DNA of 64,000 bases, taken from assembly GCF_000186225.1 (NCBI RefSeq), contig NC_014933.1, positions 1,302,001-1,366,000 on the forward strand, written 5' to 3'. A program made the translations under genes and the position numbers. This document shows, piece by piece, positions 1-7,529 of the stretch. The notes under the pieces were generated by a model. That model ran no database searches. It had not been told where the DNA came from and saw only the letters and a program-made list of their open reading frames with translations. The stretch's first letter is position 1. Every line of letters starts with the position of its first letter. This DNA comes from Bacteroides helcogenes P 36-108. GTDB taxonomy: Bacteria > Bacteroidota > Bacteroidia > Bacteroidales > Bacteroidaceae.

Positions 1-189
1 ACTTTCTGTCACAGACCATGTTTGGTCTCCATTAACCTCAATATTGTAGAAAGCGTTCAGACGCTTCAGTTCTAAGACTGAAGGCTTATCGGGTATAGGG
101 TCAGTATTTTCCAAAGAATCGTCTTTGCAACTTATGAACATGGACATTATAGCCATGAATATCAGTATGATATTATATTTTTTAAGCAT
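1..189 (-). CDS. Lipoprotein, 3' part outside window
   Basis: The first 63 codons of a gene that runs off the left edge. ATG is at 189. The N-terminus has Lys3-Lys4, a hydrophobic core and a lipobox ending FISC (Cys21), followed at once by KDD. Acidic residues just after the lipidated Cys resemble the lipoprotein export signal known from Bacteroidota, so a surface location is inferred. The last visible residues (around WSVTES) resemble the start of a BACON domain like the one in the neighbour, but too little is visible to be sure. It starts 7 nt after the stop of the MACPF gene, so it is the third gene of one minus-strand operon. Function unknown. Confidence 0.7.
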   Translation of the reverse strand, partial: MLKKYNIILIFMAIMSMFISCKDDSLENTDPIPDKPSVLELKRLNAFYNIEVNGDQTWSVTES

Positions 190-196
190 AAGGCTA

Positions 197-1483
197 TTAC
201 TTTAAATAGTTGGCAGAACGTGTTACTGGTATTTCACTGTAGTACATCCTTTCAGTATAGTTGTTAATTTTTATTTGTTCAGTTAAAGGGAAAAGTTTCG
301 AGATGGGGACTAACTGGAACGACAAGAGCTCGTACTTTTTTTCGTCTCGAAGTGTGGCAAGCCACTTGTCTGTAGTGGTTTCGGTGATGGTGTCGGCTTC
401 CACTGCCATGGAGAGCATGATGGCATCGCCACCTTTAACAGTGAATTTCTCTATTGTTTCACTACTGAGTTTTTTCAAATCATCCTTATAATTCACATCA
501 CCTTGAAGCTTGAATTTTTCAGAAAATCCTAATTTGATGGCTCCCTCTACATTCAGGCTGTTGTTATTGTTTTCAACAACAGATGAGTAGAAATAATCGT
601 AACATCCACCGAGATTAGCAAGAACCACTAAATGCGTGCCGTAGCGTTCTATCAGATTACGTATAGATTCGTCAGAAGCTCCGGCATCAATTACTTTCTT
701 GCGCTCAGCCGCAAAATCCACAGTAAATAGGTCTTCGCTTTGGACTTCGGAATAGTCAAGTTGGTTAAGATATACCACACACTGCTGGTATCGACTCCTA
801 ATCCGTGAAAATATTCTCTTTGAATTGCTGATGGCAGATTTACCGAAGGATGCCTGAAGATCGAGGCTGAACGTATTGTATTTGCCATTGATTCCCAACT
901 TCCCACTCATGTCGTCTGATAAATCCGATCCGCTTTCACCATAATAATAGTCGATGAGAGTAGATTGATTGTCTTCTATCACATAGAGTGGATTTATCGT
1001 ATCGTAATTTAGTAGCTTCTGAGCATTGAAGATTTGGTCTTTCAATCCTCGGAGATCCATATAGGTTCTCACATCAAAGCTCCACCCTGCGGCATATGTA
1101 CGTTGAAGTGATGACGGGCTCTTATTGGCAGACTGTACTACTGCTATCGAACGACTTTTGCCGTTGGAATATTTGATTTTGACTGTTCCCTCACGCAAAG
1201 AAGCACTGTTACTCTCCACATATATCTTTACTTTGTCATCCGCAGAACCTTCCGTTTTCACCGGAGTTACCCATGCAGGGGATTCAGCAACACGCCATGA
1301 GGCAGATGCCATGTTCTCAAGTGTATGGATGTCACAGTTTCCGTTAATTACAAGCCGACTTTCTTGTTTGTCAGACATGGATTCATCATCGTTTTTTGAA
1401 CAAGATGACAAATTCATAGTCATACTCAACAACAATATTGGTAATATTATCATTGGATTTTGAATTATTCTTTTCTCTTTCAT
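197..1483 (-). CDS. BACON-MACPF domain lipoprotein (BSAP-like pore-forming toxin candidate)
   Basis: 428 aa. Signal peptide with lipobox LSSC (Cys28) followed by SKNDDE, a surface-lipoprotein type signal. Residues about 43-120 look like a BACON beta-sandwich (ASWRVAESPAWV, then REGTVKIKYSNGKSRSIAVVQ). From about 125 on is a MACPF/CDC-type pore-forming domain: the family signature is seen as YGTH at 281-284, six variable residues after the next position, then GG at 292-293. Known family: Bacteroidales secreted antimicrobial proteins (BSAPs) are MACPF proteins that kill related strains by binding an outer-membrane protein or O-antigen. Toxin activity here is inferred. It is the middle gene of a three-lipoprotein operon, 22 nt after the upstream gene. 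No receptor or immunity gene is recognisable in the window. Confidence 0.85.
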   Translation of the reverse strand: MKEKRIIQNPMIILPILLLSMTMNLSSCSKNDDESMSDKQESRLVINGNCDIHTLENMASASWRVAESPAWVTPVKTEGSADDKVKIYVESNSASLREGTVKIKYSNGKSRSIAVVQSANKSPSSLQRTYAAGWSFDVRTYMDLRGLKDQIFNAQKLLNYDTINPLYVIEDNQSTLIDYYYGESGSDLSDDMSGKLGINGKYNTFSLDLQASFGKSAISNSKRIFSRIRSRYQQCVVYLNQLDYSEVQSEDLFTVDFAAERKKVIDAGASDESIRNLIERYGTHLVVLANLGGCYDYFYSSVVENNNNSLNVEGAIKLGFSEKFKLQGDVNYKDDLKKLSSETIEKFTVKGGDAIMLSMAVEADTITETTTDKWLATLRDEKKYELLSFQLVPISKLFPLTEQIKINNYTERMYYSEIPVTRSANYLK

Positions 1484-1505
1484 TTTTGTCGTTTTGAGGT
1501 TATCA

Positions 1506-2030
1506 CTATTCTTCCGGAATAAACGAGAAAGACAAGAGGCGGTGTTCGCCTTTTATATATTTCTCCATGCCTGTGCTATTCATTTCATCCTTGCCTGATT
1601 TACTTCCTATTAGACCATAATCAAGATCTATTGTACCATCCTTAAGTATTCCAGATACCTCTGCATGAACTGACTGTTCCAACAAATAAGTGGTGTTAGC
1701 GTCAATAGCGGGAGAGTTGGCTTTAGGCTTGGCAATCACTTTGCAGAGGAATTCATCCGGTTCTGCCGAATAGGGGATGTCTTTTTCGTACATCCAATCT
1801 TGTGTGAGGGTAATTGTTTTCTCTCCCGTCTCAGAGGTATAAGTCACCTCGATGTCGAAAAACTTGTACCAGTCATTAGAGAGGGAGACCGAAAACGTTG
1901 TCTTGATGGTGGTAAGTTCGTTAGTCACTTCCGGCTCATCGTCACTATCACCGCATGCAGTCAGGTTAATGCAACCGGCTATCATAGCCAGACATAAAAT
2001 TGTAATTTTGAATAAACTTTTTGATTTCAT
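1506..2030 (-). CDS. Small surface-type lipoprotein of the MACPF operon
   Basis: 174 aa with a clear lipoprotein signal peptide: Lys2 and Lys4, hydrophobic core, lipobox LTAC, then GDSDDEPE. The acidic stretch after the Cys fits the Bacteroidota surface-export signal. The mature part is beta-rich by eye, with alternating stretches such as TIKTTFSVSLSNDW, and has no motif I recognise. It is the first gene of the operon and precedes the MACPF gene by 22 nt. A role as a partner, chaperone or self-protection factor for the MACPF protein is possible from position only. No clear Shine-Dalgarno site is seen before the ATG at 2030. Confidence 0.75.
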   Translation of the reverse strand: MKSKSLFKITILCLAMIAGCINLTACGDSDDEPEVTNELTTIKTTFSVSLSNDWYKFFDIEVTYTSETGEKTITLTQDWMYEKDIPYSAEPDEFLCKVIAKPKANSPAIDANTTYLLEQSVHAEVSGILKDGTIDLDYGLIGSKSGKDEMNSTGMEKYIKGEHRLLSFSFIPEE

Positions 2031-2437
2031 AAGCGTGTGTTTTTTGATTTATATATTTTAAATTAGCTAATTCAACCAGTAATTACATTTAGAAATGGTT
2101 TTTACCTTATTCTCAGATACAAACAGGGATTCCATCCAGACAGGGATGTCAAGACGGTAATAGTGATAGTATAAACTGAAAAATGGGAGATTTAAGTTGT
2201 TATAAACAAGGATAAGGTTTTCTTGTTCTGTTCTTAACTGCGCATCTAAGGTGAACACCCCTGTATGCAAGTTCTTTACCCAAACTGACTTTTGAACTTC
2301 GGAGAGGACATCGGGGATTAGTCCGGTGCAGGGAGGATTTATGCCGCCTTCTTGGCTGCTTGCATATTTAAATGCAGTTCTATTCTTATTCATATCGGTG
2401 CAAACTTTATTCGCAAAAGAACTTAGTTATAGCACAC

Positions 2438-2870
2438 AAAAAAAGCGTGGAATCATCCTGTTGTCCATTCCACCTTCTGAGGCTCTTGCATTGCCTATTG
2501 TTGTTGAACAGACAACGTCAGAGCCCACGCCGATATGAATAATCACGTTCCGTTAAGAGACCTGCATAAACAACCCATTGCACCCAAAAGGGTACAATTA
2601 GTGCTTATAAGGTCTCCACGGGGCTGATATAATCACACCCGGGACATCTACCGTTGCTAAGTTCAAGACAACAATTGTGAATTTGCAAGATTACAGAAGG
2701 TCTTAAACACAGCGTTGAGTAAACGCCTTAATTATGTAACGGACTATTACCCCACCCATTGCCCGCTTCATGCAATATTTTGCACTTGGCTCGGCGTAGG
2801 CGTTTCATTTGTGGTCTTAGAAGAGTACATCTTCAATGACAACATCTGAGACTTTCATAGTCCAAATGCA
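2438..2870 (-). ncRNA. Candidate structured RNA with terminator, class unknown
   Basis: This stretch has no convincing protein. Read on the minus strand it ends in a long hairpin closed by GCGUGG (2530-2525) and CCACGC (2450-2445). An inner GUUGUC/GGACAAC pairing (about 2516-2511 with 2466-2460) lies within it, and seven U follow (2444-2438): a terminator-like 3' end. A second hairpin pairs GAGACCU (2616-2610) with AGGUCUC (2563-2557) around an inner UUGUACCC-UUUU-GGGUGCAA stem (2597-2578), which pairs fully only on this strand, using a G-U pair. Two very short reading frames (13 and 26 codons) lie near the 5' end. From memory, translations of the 3' hairpin recur as tails of annotated Bacteroides hypotheticals, so it may be a dispersed RNA element. 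It is not tmRNA or RNase P RNA by motif. Confidence 0.4.
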
Positions 2871-2880
2871 AATATCGGAA

Positions 2881-3334
2881 GAATATTCTAAAAAAAGAAA
2901 AAAAAGAAAGAAAATAGCGATAGTGGTCAAATCTTGAGTCCTTTTTTGATAAAAACTACCGTTAGAACGAATTGTTTAGAGATAAGCGACTTATGAACTT
3001 GTTTTGAAAATTGGGTAATGATTTAGCGACGGTCATGATTTCTGCGGTTTACAATGTTTTGCTTCGCTATCTAATAACTCTTTTCAACTGTAAAGGTAAC
3101 ACATTTCTTGGAAATCGAGCCTTTTACCAAATAAAATTGTGTGTTTTTGCACTCAAATAAGGAGAGAATCTAATGAACAGGATAAAGGAAGTTTCCCTTA
3201 TTTCTTCCAATTTATACCATTGTTAGAAATTGGAAAGTTCCAATTTTATCAAAAAAAGGCAAGCTCTCCTTGTCTATCTGTATCCTTTTTGCTTCATTTG
3301 TAGCATAATATAGAATTTCTTTATATCTGATGGT
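2881..3334. other. Intergenic region upstream of the hybrid two-component gene
   Basis: No gene is supported in these 454 bases. A purine-rich tract of A and G lies at about 2890-2920. A 17-codon reading frame with GGAGAG upstream begins at about 3173, but nothing else supports it. The motif TTCCAATTT occurs three times between 3205 and 3246 and is described separately. A possible promoter for the gene at 3335 is TTTG at 3297-3300 and TATATCTG at 3322-3329 (one mismatch), which would give an almost leaderless transcript. Confidence 0.4.
3205..3246. promoter_or_regulatory. Palindrome plus half-site, putative operator
   Basis: AAATTGGAA at 3227-3235 and TTCCAATTT at 3238-3246 form a perfect inverted repeat with a 2-base centre. 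A further TTCCAATTT half-site lies at 3205-3213. The array sits about 90-130 bases before the hybrid two-component gene, so it is a plausible binding site for a regulator of that gene. No matching copy was noticed before the GH31 gene. Confidence 0.35.
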
Positions 3335-6300
3335 ATGAAAAGACTGCGACTACCCATCTTATTGGTCTGGATGATCTGTTTTTCGGCGGCTTCACAAAAC
3401 TATATGTTCAAACATCTGGAGGTGAAAGACGGACTCTCCAATAACCAGATCAATGCTATCTATAAAGATGCGGACGGATTCATGTGGTTTGGCACGGCTT
3501 CCGGACTGAACCGTTATGACGGTTATGGCTTTAAGACATACCGCAGCCGGAAGGATGATGCAAGTACCTTGCCCGATAATTATATAGAAGAAATACAGGA
3601 AGACGCTTCCGGCAACTTGTGGATACGCACGGGGGCAGGATATGCTGTCTATAATTCTGTATCCGATACTTTTGACCGGGATGTCGAGGCGTGGATGTGG
3701 AATGTAGGGATCAGCGGGACGCCTTCCATGCTGTATATTGACGCGGAGAAGGTATGCTGGATTTCTGTTGCGGGCAAAGGCATTTACCGCCATAAGGCAG
3801 GAGCGAAGGCTGCCGATGAGGTGCGCATGTCACCGGAATTGCGTTCCAAAGCTCTCATTACTGATATGACGGAGTGTGAGGAGGGGATTCTCATTGCATA
3901 CGGTGACGGTACGCTGGTGTGTCTGGACAAGGAGAAACCGGGCGTGAAGTGGGTGAACTCGGATATTCCTGCCCAACTTGGAAAGGATGCGAACAATACG
4001 TTTGACTTGTTTGCCGATCGCGACGGGCAGGTGTGGGTGTATAGCGTGGCAGGCGTATGGGTCTATCATCTTGCCGGGAAAACGTGGAAGCTGCGTTCTC
4101 CCAGGAACGATGCTTATAATACGGTGAGGGCTCTGGCACAGGACAAATATGGCTGTGTATGGGTGGGGCACGACCAGGATGGCATTGATGTGATAGACCG
4201 GAATCAGAAACATACCCGTCTGGCAAATGATCCCAATAATGAGCGTACCTTATCCAACAATACGATAACCGTGCTTTATGAGGACGCCGACGGAACCATG
4301 TGGGTGGGTACTTATAAAAAAGGAATTTCCTATTATAACGAGAGTGCTTTTAAGTTTGGCATAGCCGATATAGGAGACATCAACTGCGTGGAAGACGGCG
4401 GAAATGACATTGTGTGGCTGGGTACAAATGGTGGCGGTTTGGTACGTTGGAATACGGTGACCGGTGACCGGAAAGTTTTCTCGCATTCGGCAACATCCAA
4501 TTCTCTGTCGAGTGACGTGGTTGTCTCACTTTTGCTGGGCAGTGACGGGAGGCTTTGGGCGGGAACCTTCTGGGGTGGCCTGAACTGCTATGACGGGAAC
4601 CGCTTTACGCATTATCGCGACGAAAAAGAAGGGGCGGCCCCTTCTGCCTATGACAATGTCTGGGCGCTGGCCGAAGATGTGGATAAGAATATCTGGATGG
4701 GCACATTGGGAGGAGGATTGCGCTGTCTGAATCCCCGGACGGGGCGCTTTACCACTTATTCTACCAAGAACTCCGGTCTGGTTTCGGACTATATTTCTTC
4801 GCTGGTGATAGGGCGGGATAACAGGTTGATTATCGGAACTTCGGTCGGTGTAGCCTTTATGGATCTGGGCACGGGAAAGATTGTCAATTTCACGGGAACC
4901 CGTTCGGGGAAAGCCCGCTTTTCCAATCAGCATATATGTCAGGTTTATGAAGACAGCCGGGGGCTGCTTTGGGTAGCAACCCGTGAAGGGCTGAATGTTT
5001 ACGATTCCGGGCGGGACGAACTTTATGAAGTACCTCTGAAGTCCGACTTCTCCAAAATGTTTATATTGGGCATTGCCGAAGATGACAGGAAAAACATTTG
5101 GGTGAGTACGGGTGGTGAGATGATAAATGTCGTTTTGTCTGTGGAGGAGGAAACCGGAAAATTCTCGTTCGGTTGCCGTGCTTATGGCGATAAGGACGGT
5201 TTGCAGAGATGTGACTTCAATCAGCGTTCGCTCAAGCGTCTGCATACGGGAGAGATTGTTGTGGGAGGTTTGTACGGGCTGAACCGTTTCCGTCCGGATA
5301 ACATAAAATATAACCGTAGTTTGCCTAAAGTGATGTTCACCGGTTTCCAGTTGTTTAATGAAGACGTAAAGGTAGGTGAGGAGTATGCCGGGCGCGTGAT
5401 ATTGCAGAAAGCATTGAATCGCGTCCGGGAGGTGGTGCTGAACTATAAACAGAACATGTTTACAGTGCTGTTTGCCTCCGATAATTATGTGTTGCCGCAG
5501 AAGACCCGGTATCTTTACAAGTTGGAGGGGTTCAACGAAGACTGGCTGACGAGTACGGGCGACATGCACCGCGTTACTTATACCAATCTGGCGCCGGGCA
5601 CTTACTTCCTGAAAGTGAAAGCTGCCAACAGCGACGGATATGCCGGAAAGGAGGAAGCCTGCCTGAAGATTGTCATTCTTCCGCCTTTCTGGATGACTCC
5701 CTGGGCCTATGCTTGCTACATCTTCTTGCTGATCGGTGGTCTGCTTCTGGCTCTTTATGCCGTGCAACGTCGTGAACGGAACAAATTCAAGATACGGCAG
5801 ATGGAGCAGGATACCTTGAAAATGGAGGAAATCAACCAGATGAAATTCCGTTTCTTCACAAATGTCAGCCATGAACTGCGCACGCCGCTTACGCTGATTA
5901 TCTCGCCTCTGGAAAGCATGATAAAGGAAACGGCGGAAGAAAAAATGCTGGACAGGCTGAAAATGATGCACCGCAATGCACTGCGCCTGCTGAATCTCGT
6001 GAACCAACTGCTTGATTTCCGCAAGAACGAGATGGCGGGGCTTCACCTCACGCTTTCCGAGGGAGATGTAGTGGCATACGTGCAAAACATCTGCAACTCT
6101 TTTCTTATGCTTTCTGAAAAGAAGAACATACACCTTACTTTCTTTTCGGCGGTAGAGTCGCTTAACATGGCGTTTGATGAAGACAAGGTGGGAAAGATTG
6201 TGATGAACCTATTGTCCAACGCCTTCAAGTTCACGCCGGAGGGGGGACGTGTAGATGTTTCGCTGGAGCTGCTGAGAGGTGCTGACGAGACATTGGAAAT

Positions 6301-7408
6301 CAAGGTTTCCGATACGGGAATCGGCATAAAAGAAGAAGATAAGGGACGCATTTTCGAGCGTTTCTTTCAGATAGAGCATAAAGCTACGAACAGACTGTCC
6401 ACCGGAAGCGGCATAGGATTGAGTCTGGTGCGCGATTTTGTTACGCTTCATGGCGGTGCGGTGCGTGTGTTTGATAATGCAGGTTCGGGCAGCGTGTTTG
6501 TTGTGGACATTCCCGTAAAGCACTCGGAGGTGCGCGTTGCCACACCTCTGTCTGAAGAGGCTGTGGAAGAAGATGTTGCGGCTCTTGCTCCCCCCGAAGG
6601 TGGCACTGCGGGAGGTGGTGCGTTGTCCGGGGATAGAAAGAAACCTCTGGTTTTGGTTGTGGATGACAACGGAGACTTTATAGATTTCATGAAAGACAGC
6701 TTGAGCTTGTATTTCTCTGTACAGTCGGCTCCAGATGGTGCGGAAGCCTGGAAGGTAATTCCTGAACTGATGCCGGATTTGATAGTCAGCGACCTGATGA
6801 TGCCGGAGATGGATGGCAATGAACTGTGCCGGAGGGTGAGGGCGGACAAGCGTACCGCAAACATCCCTTTTGTGCTGCTTACCGCCAAACAATCCGTAGA
6901 AAATAAAGTGGAAGGCCTGACTATCGGGGCGGACGATTATGTGACGAAGCCTTTCAATGTGGAAGTGTTGATATTGCGTATGCGCAAACTCATCGATTTG
7001 AGTGGCAGGAGCAAGCTACGCACGCGCATAGACCCTGAGCCGAGTGAGATTGCCATTACGTCATTGGATGAGAAGCTGATAGGAAATGCCATCAAGTATG
7101 TGGAAGAAAACATAGCCCGCAGTGACTTGTCCGTAGAGGAGTTGAGCCATGAACTGGGGATGAGCAGGGTGCACCTGTACAAGAAGCTGTTGCAGATTAC
7201 GGGTAAGACTCCCATCGAGTTTATTCGTGTCATCCGCCTGAAGCGCGCCGCCCAACTGTTGCGCGAAAGCCAGCAGAATGTGTCGGAGATAGCGTATCAG
7301 TTGGGCTTCAACAATCCCAAGTACTTCAGTAAATATTTCAAGGACGAATTCGGCGTTTTGCCTTCTGTCTATCAGGAAAGGGAAGGAAATAACAAAAGAT
7401 ACCTATAA
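3335..7408 (+). CDS. Hybrid two-component system (HTCS) sensor-regulator
   Basis: 1357 aa, one polypeptide doing the work of sensor kinase and response regulator. Order: signal peptide (1 to about 20); two-component-regulator beta-propeller repeats in the periplasm (many DxxGxxWxGT-type motifs, such as DADGTMWVGT); Y_Y_Y domain; membrane helix near 786-812; histidine kinase with the phospho-acceptor His846 in NVSHELRTPL and an ATPase N-box (NLLSNAFKFTPEGG); receiver domain with Asp1153 in SDLMMPEMDG and a TKPF lysine; AraC-type HTH at the C-terminus. In Bacteroides this class senses oligosaccharides in the periplasm and switches on the adjacent glycan-use genes. The GH31 gene follows about 120 nt downstream, beyond a terminator, and is the likely target. 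Confidence 0.97.
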   Translation: MKRLRLPILLVWMICFSAASQNYMFKHLEVKDGLSNNQINAIYKDADGFMWFGTASGLNRYDGYGFKTYRSRKDDASTLPDNYIEEIQEDASGNLWIRTGAGYAVYNSVSDTFDRDVEAWMWNVGISGTPSMLYIDAEKVCWISVAGKGIYRHKAGAKAADEVRMSPELRSKALITDMTECEEGILIAYGDGTLVCLDKEKPGVKWVNSDIPAQLGKDANNTFDLFADRDGQVWVYSVAGVWVYHLAGKTWKLRSPRNDAYNTVRALAQDKYGCVWVGHDQDGIDVIDRNQKHTRLANDPNNERTLSNNTITVLYEDADGTMWVGTYKKGISYYNESAFKFGIADIGDINCVEDGGNDIVWLGTNGGGLVRWNTVTGDRKVFSHSATSNSLSSDVVVSLLLGSDGRLWAGTFWGGLNCYDGNRFTHYRDEKEGAAPSAYDNVWALAEDVDKNIWMGTLGGGLRCLNPRTGRFTTYSTKNSGLVSDYISSLVIGRDNRLIIGTSVGVAFMDLGTGKIVNFTGTRSGKARFSNQHICQVYEDSRGLLWVATREGLNVYDSGRDELYEVPLKSDFSKMFILGIAEDDRKNIWVSTGGEMINVVLSVEEETGKFSFGCRAYGDKDGLQRCDFNQRSLKRLHTGEIVVGGLYGLNRFRPDNIKYNRSLPKVMFTGFQLFNEDVKVGEEYAGRVILQKALNRVREVVLNYKQNMFTVLFASDNYVLPQKTRYLYKLEGFNEDWLTSTGDMHRVTYTNLAPGTYFLKVKAANSDGYAGKEEACLKIVILPPFWMTPWAYACYIFLLIGGLLLALYAVQRRERNKFKIRQMEQDTLKMEEINQMKFRFFTNVSHELRTPLTLIISPLESMIKETAEEKMLDRLKMMHRNALRLLNLVNQLLDFRKNEMAGLHLTLSEGDVVAYVQNICNSFLMLSEKKNIHLTFFSAVESLNMAFDEDKVGKIVMNLLSNAFKFTPEGGRVDVSLELLRGADETLEIKVSDTGIGIKEEDKGRIFERFFQIEHKATNRLSTGSGIGLSLVRDFVTLHGGAVRVFDNAGSGSVFVVDIPVKHSEVRVATPLSEEAVEEDVAALAPPEGGTAGGGALSGDRKKPLVLVVDDNGDFIDFMKDSLSLYFSVQSAPDGAEAWKVIPELMPDLIVSDLMMPEMDGNELCRRVRADKRTANIPFVLLTAKQSVENKVEGLTIGADDYVTKPFNVEVLILRMRKLIDLSGRSKLRTRIDPEPSEIAITSLDEKLIGNAIKYVEENIARSDLSVEELSHELGMSRVHLYKKLLQITGKTPIEFIRVIRLKRAAQLLRESQQNVSEIAYQLGFNNPKYFSKYFKDEFGVLPSVYQEREGNNKRYL

Positions 7409-7440
7409 TCGAAACATATTGCCGTTTCCGTAATCAAATG

Positions 7441-7475
7441 AGCCCTTCCTGTTCAACATCGGGAGGGCTTTTTCC
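7441..7475 (+). terminator. Intrinsic terminator after HTCS gene
   Basis: AGCCCTTCC and GGGAGGGCT form an imperfect stem, followed by five T. It lies 32 nt after the HTCS stop codon and separates it from the GH31 gene, so the enzyme needs its own promoter. A -7-like TATCTTTA is at 7489-7496. Confidence 0.7.
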
Positions 7476-7529
7476 GTGTGTGGTTTTCTATCTTTACATC
7501 CGGAGAAAAATAACTTTAAATGTAATAAT

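Noticed and set aside
2067..2393. 108-codon frame on the minus strand upstream of the lipoprotein operon
   Set aside because: No Shine-Dalgarno site or promoter, no signal peptide or domain, aromatic-rich and irregular composition. More likely part of the leader region.
2326..2538. 70-codon plus-strand frame
   Set aside because: It runs opposite to the terminator hairpin at 2438-2530 and is better explained as a chance translation of the RNA element.
2438..2870. tmRNA or RNase P RNA
   Set aside because: No tag-peptide frame, no tRNA-like ends, and none of the conserved RNase P core words were found.
4526..6133. 535-codon open frame antisense to the HTCS gene
   Set aside because: Shadow frame of a GC-richer gene; no promoter, no recognised domain.
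7476..7529. GTG start giving an 18-residue longer GH31 protein
   Set aside because: The signal peptide begins at the ATG at 7530; the longer form would bury it.
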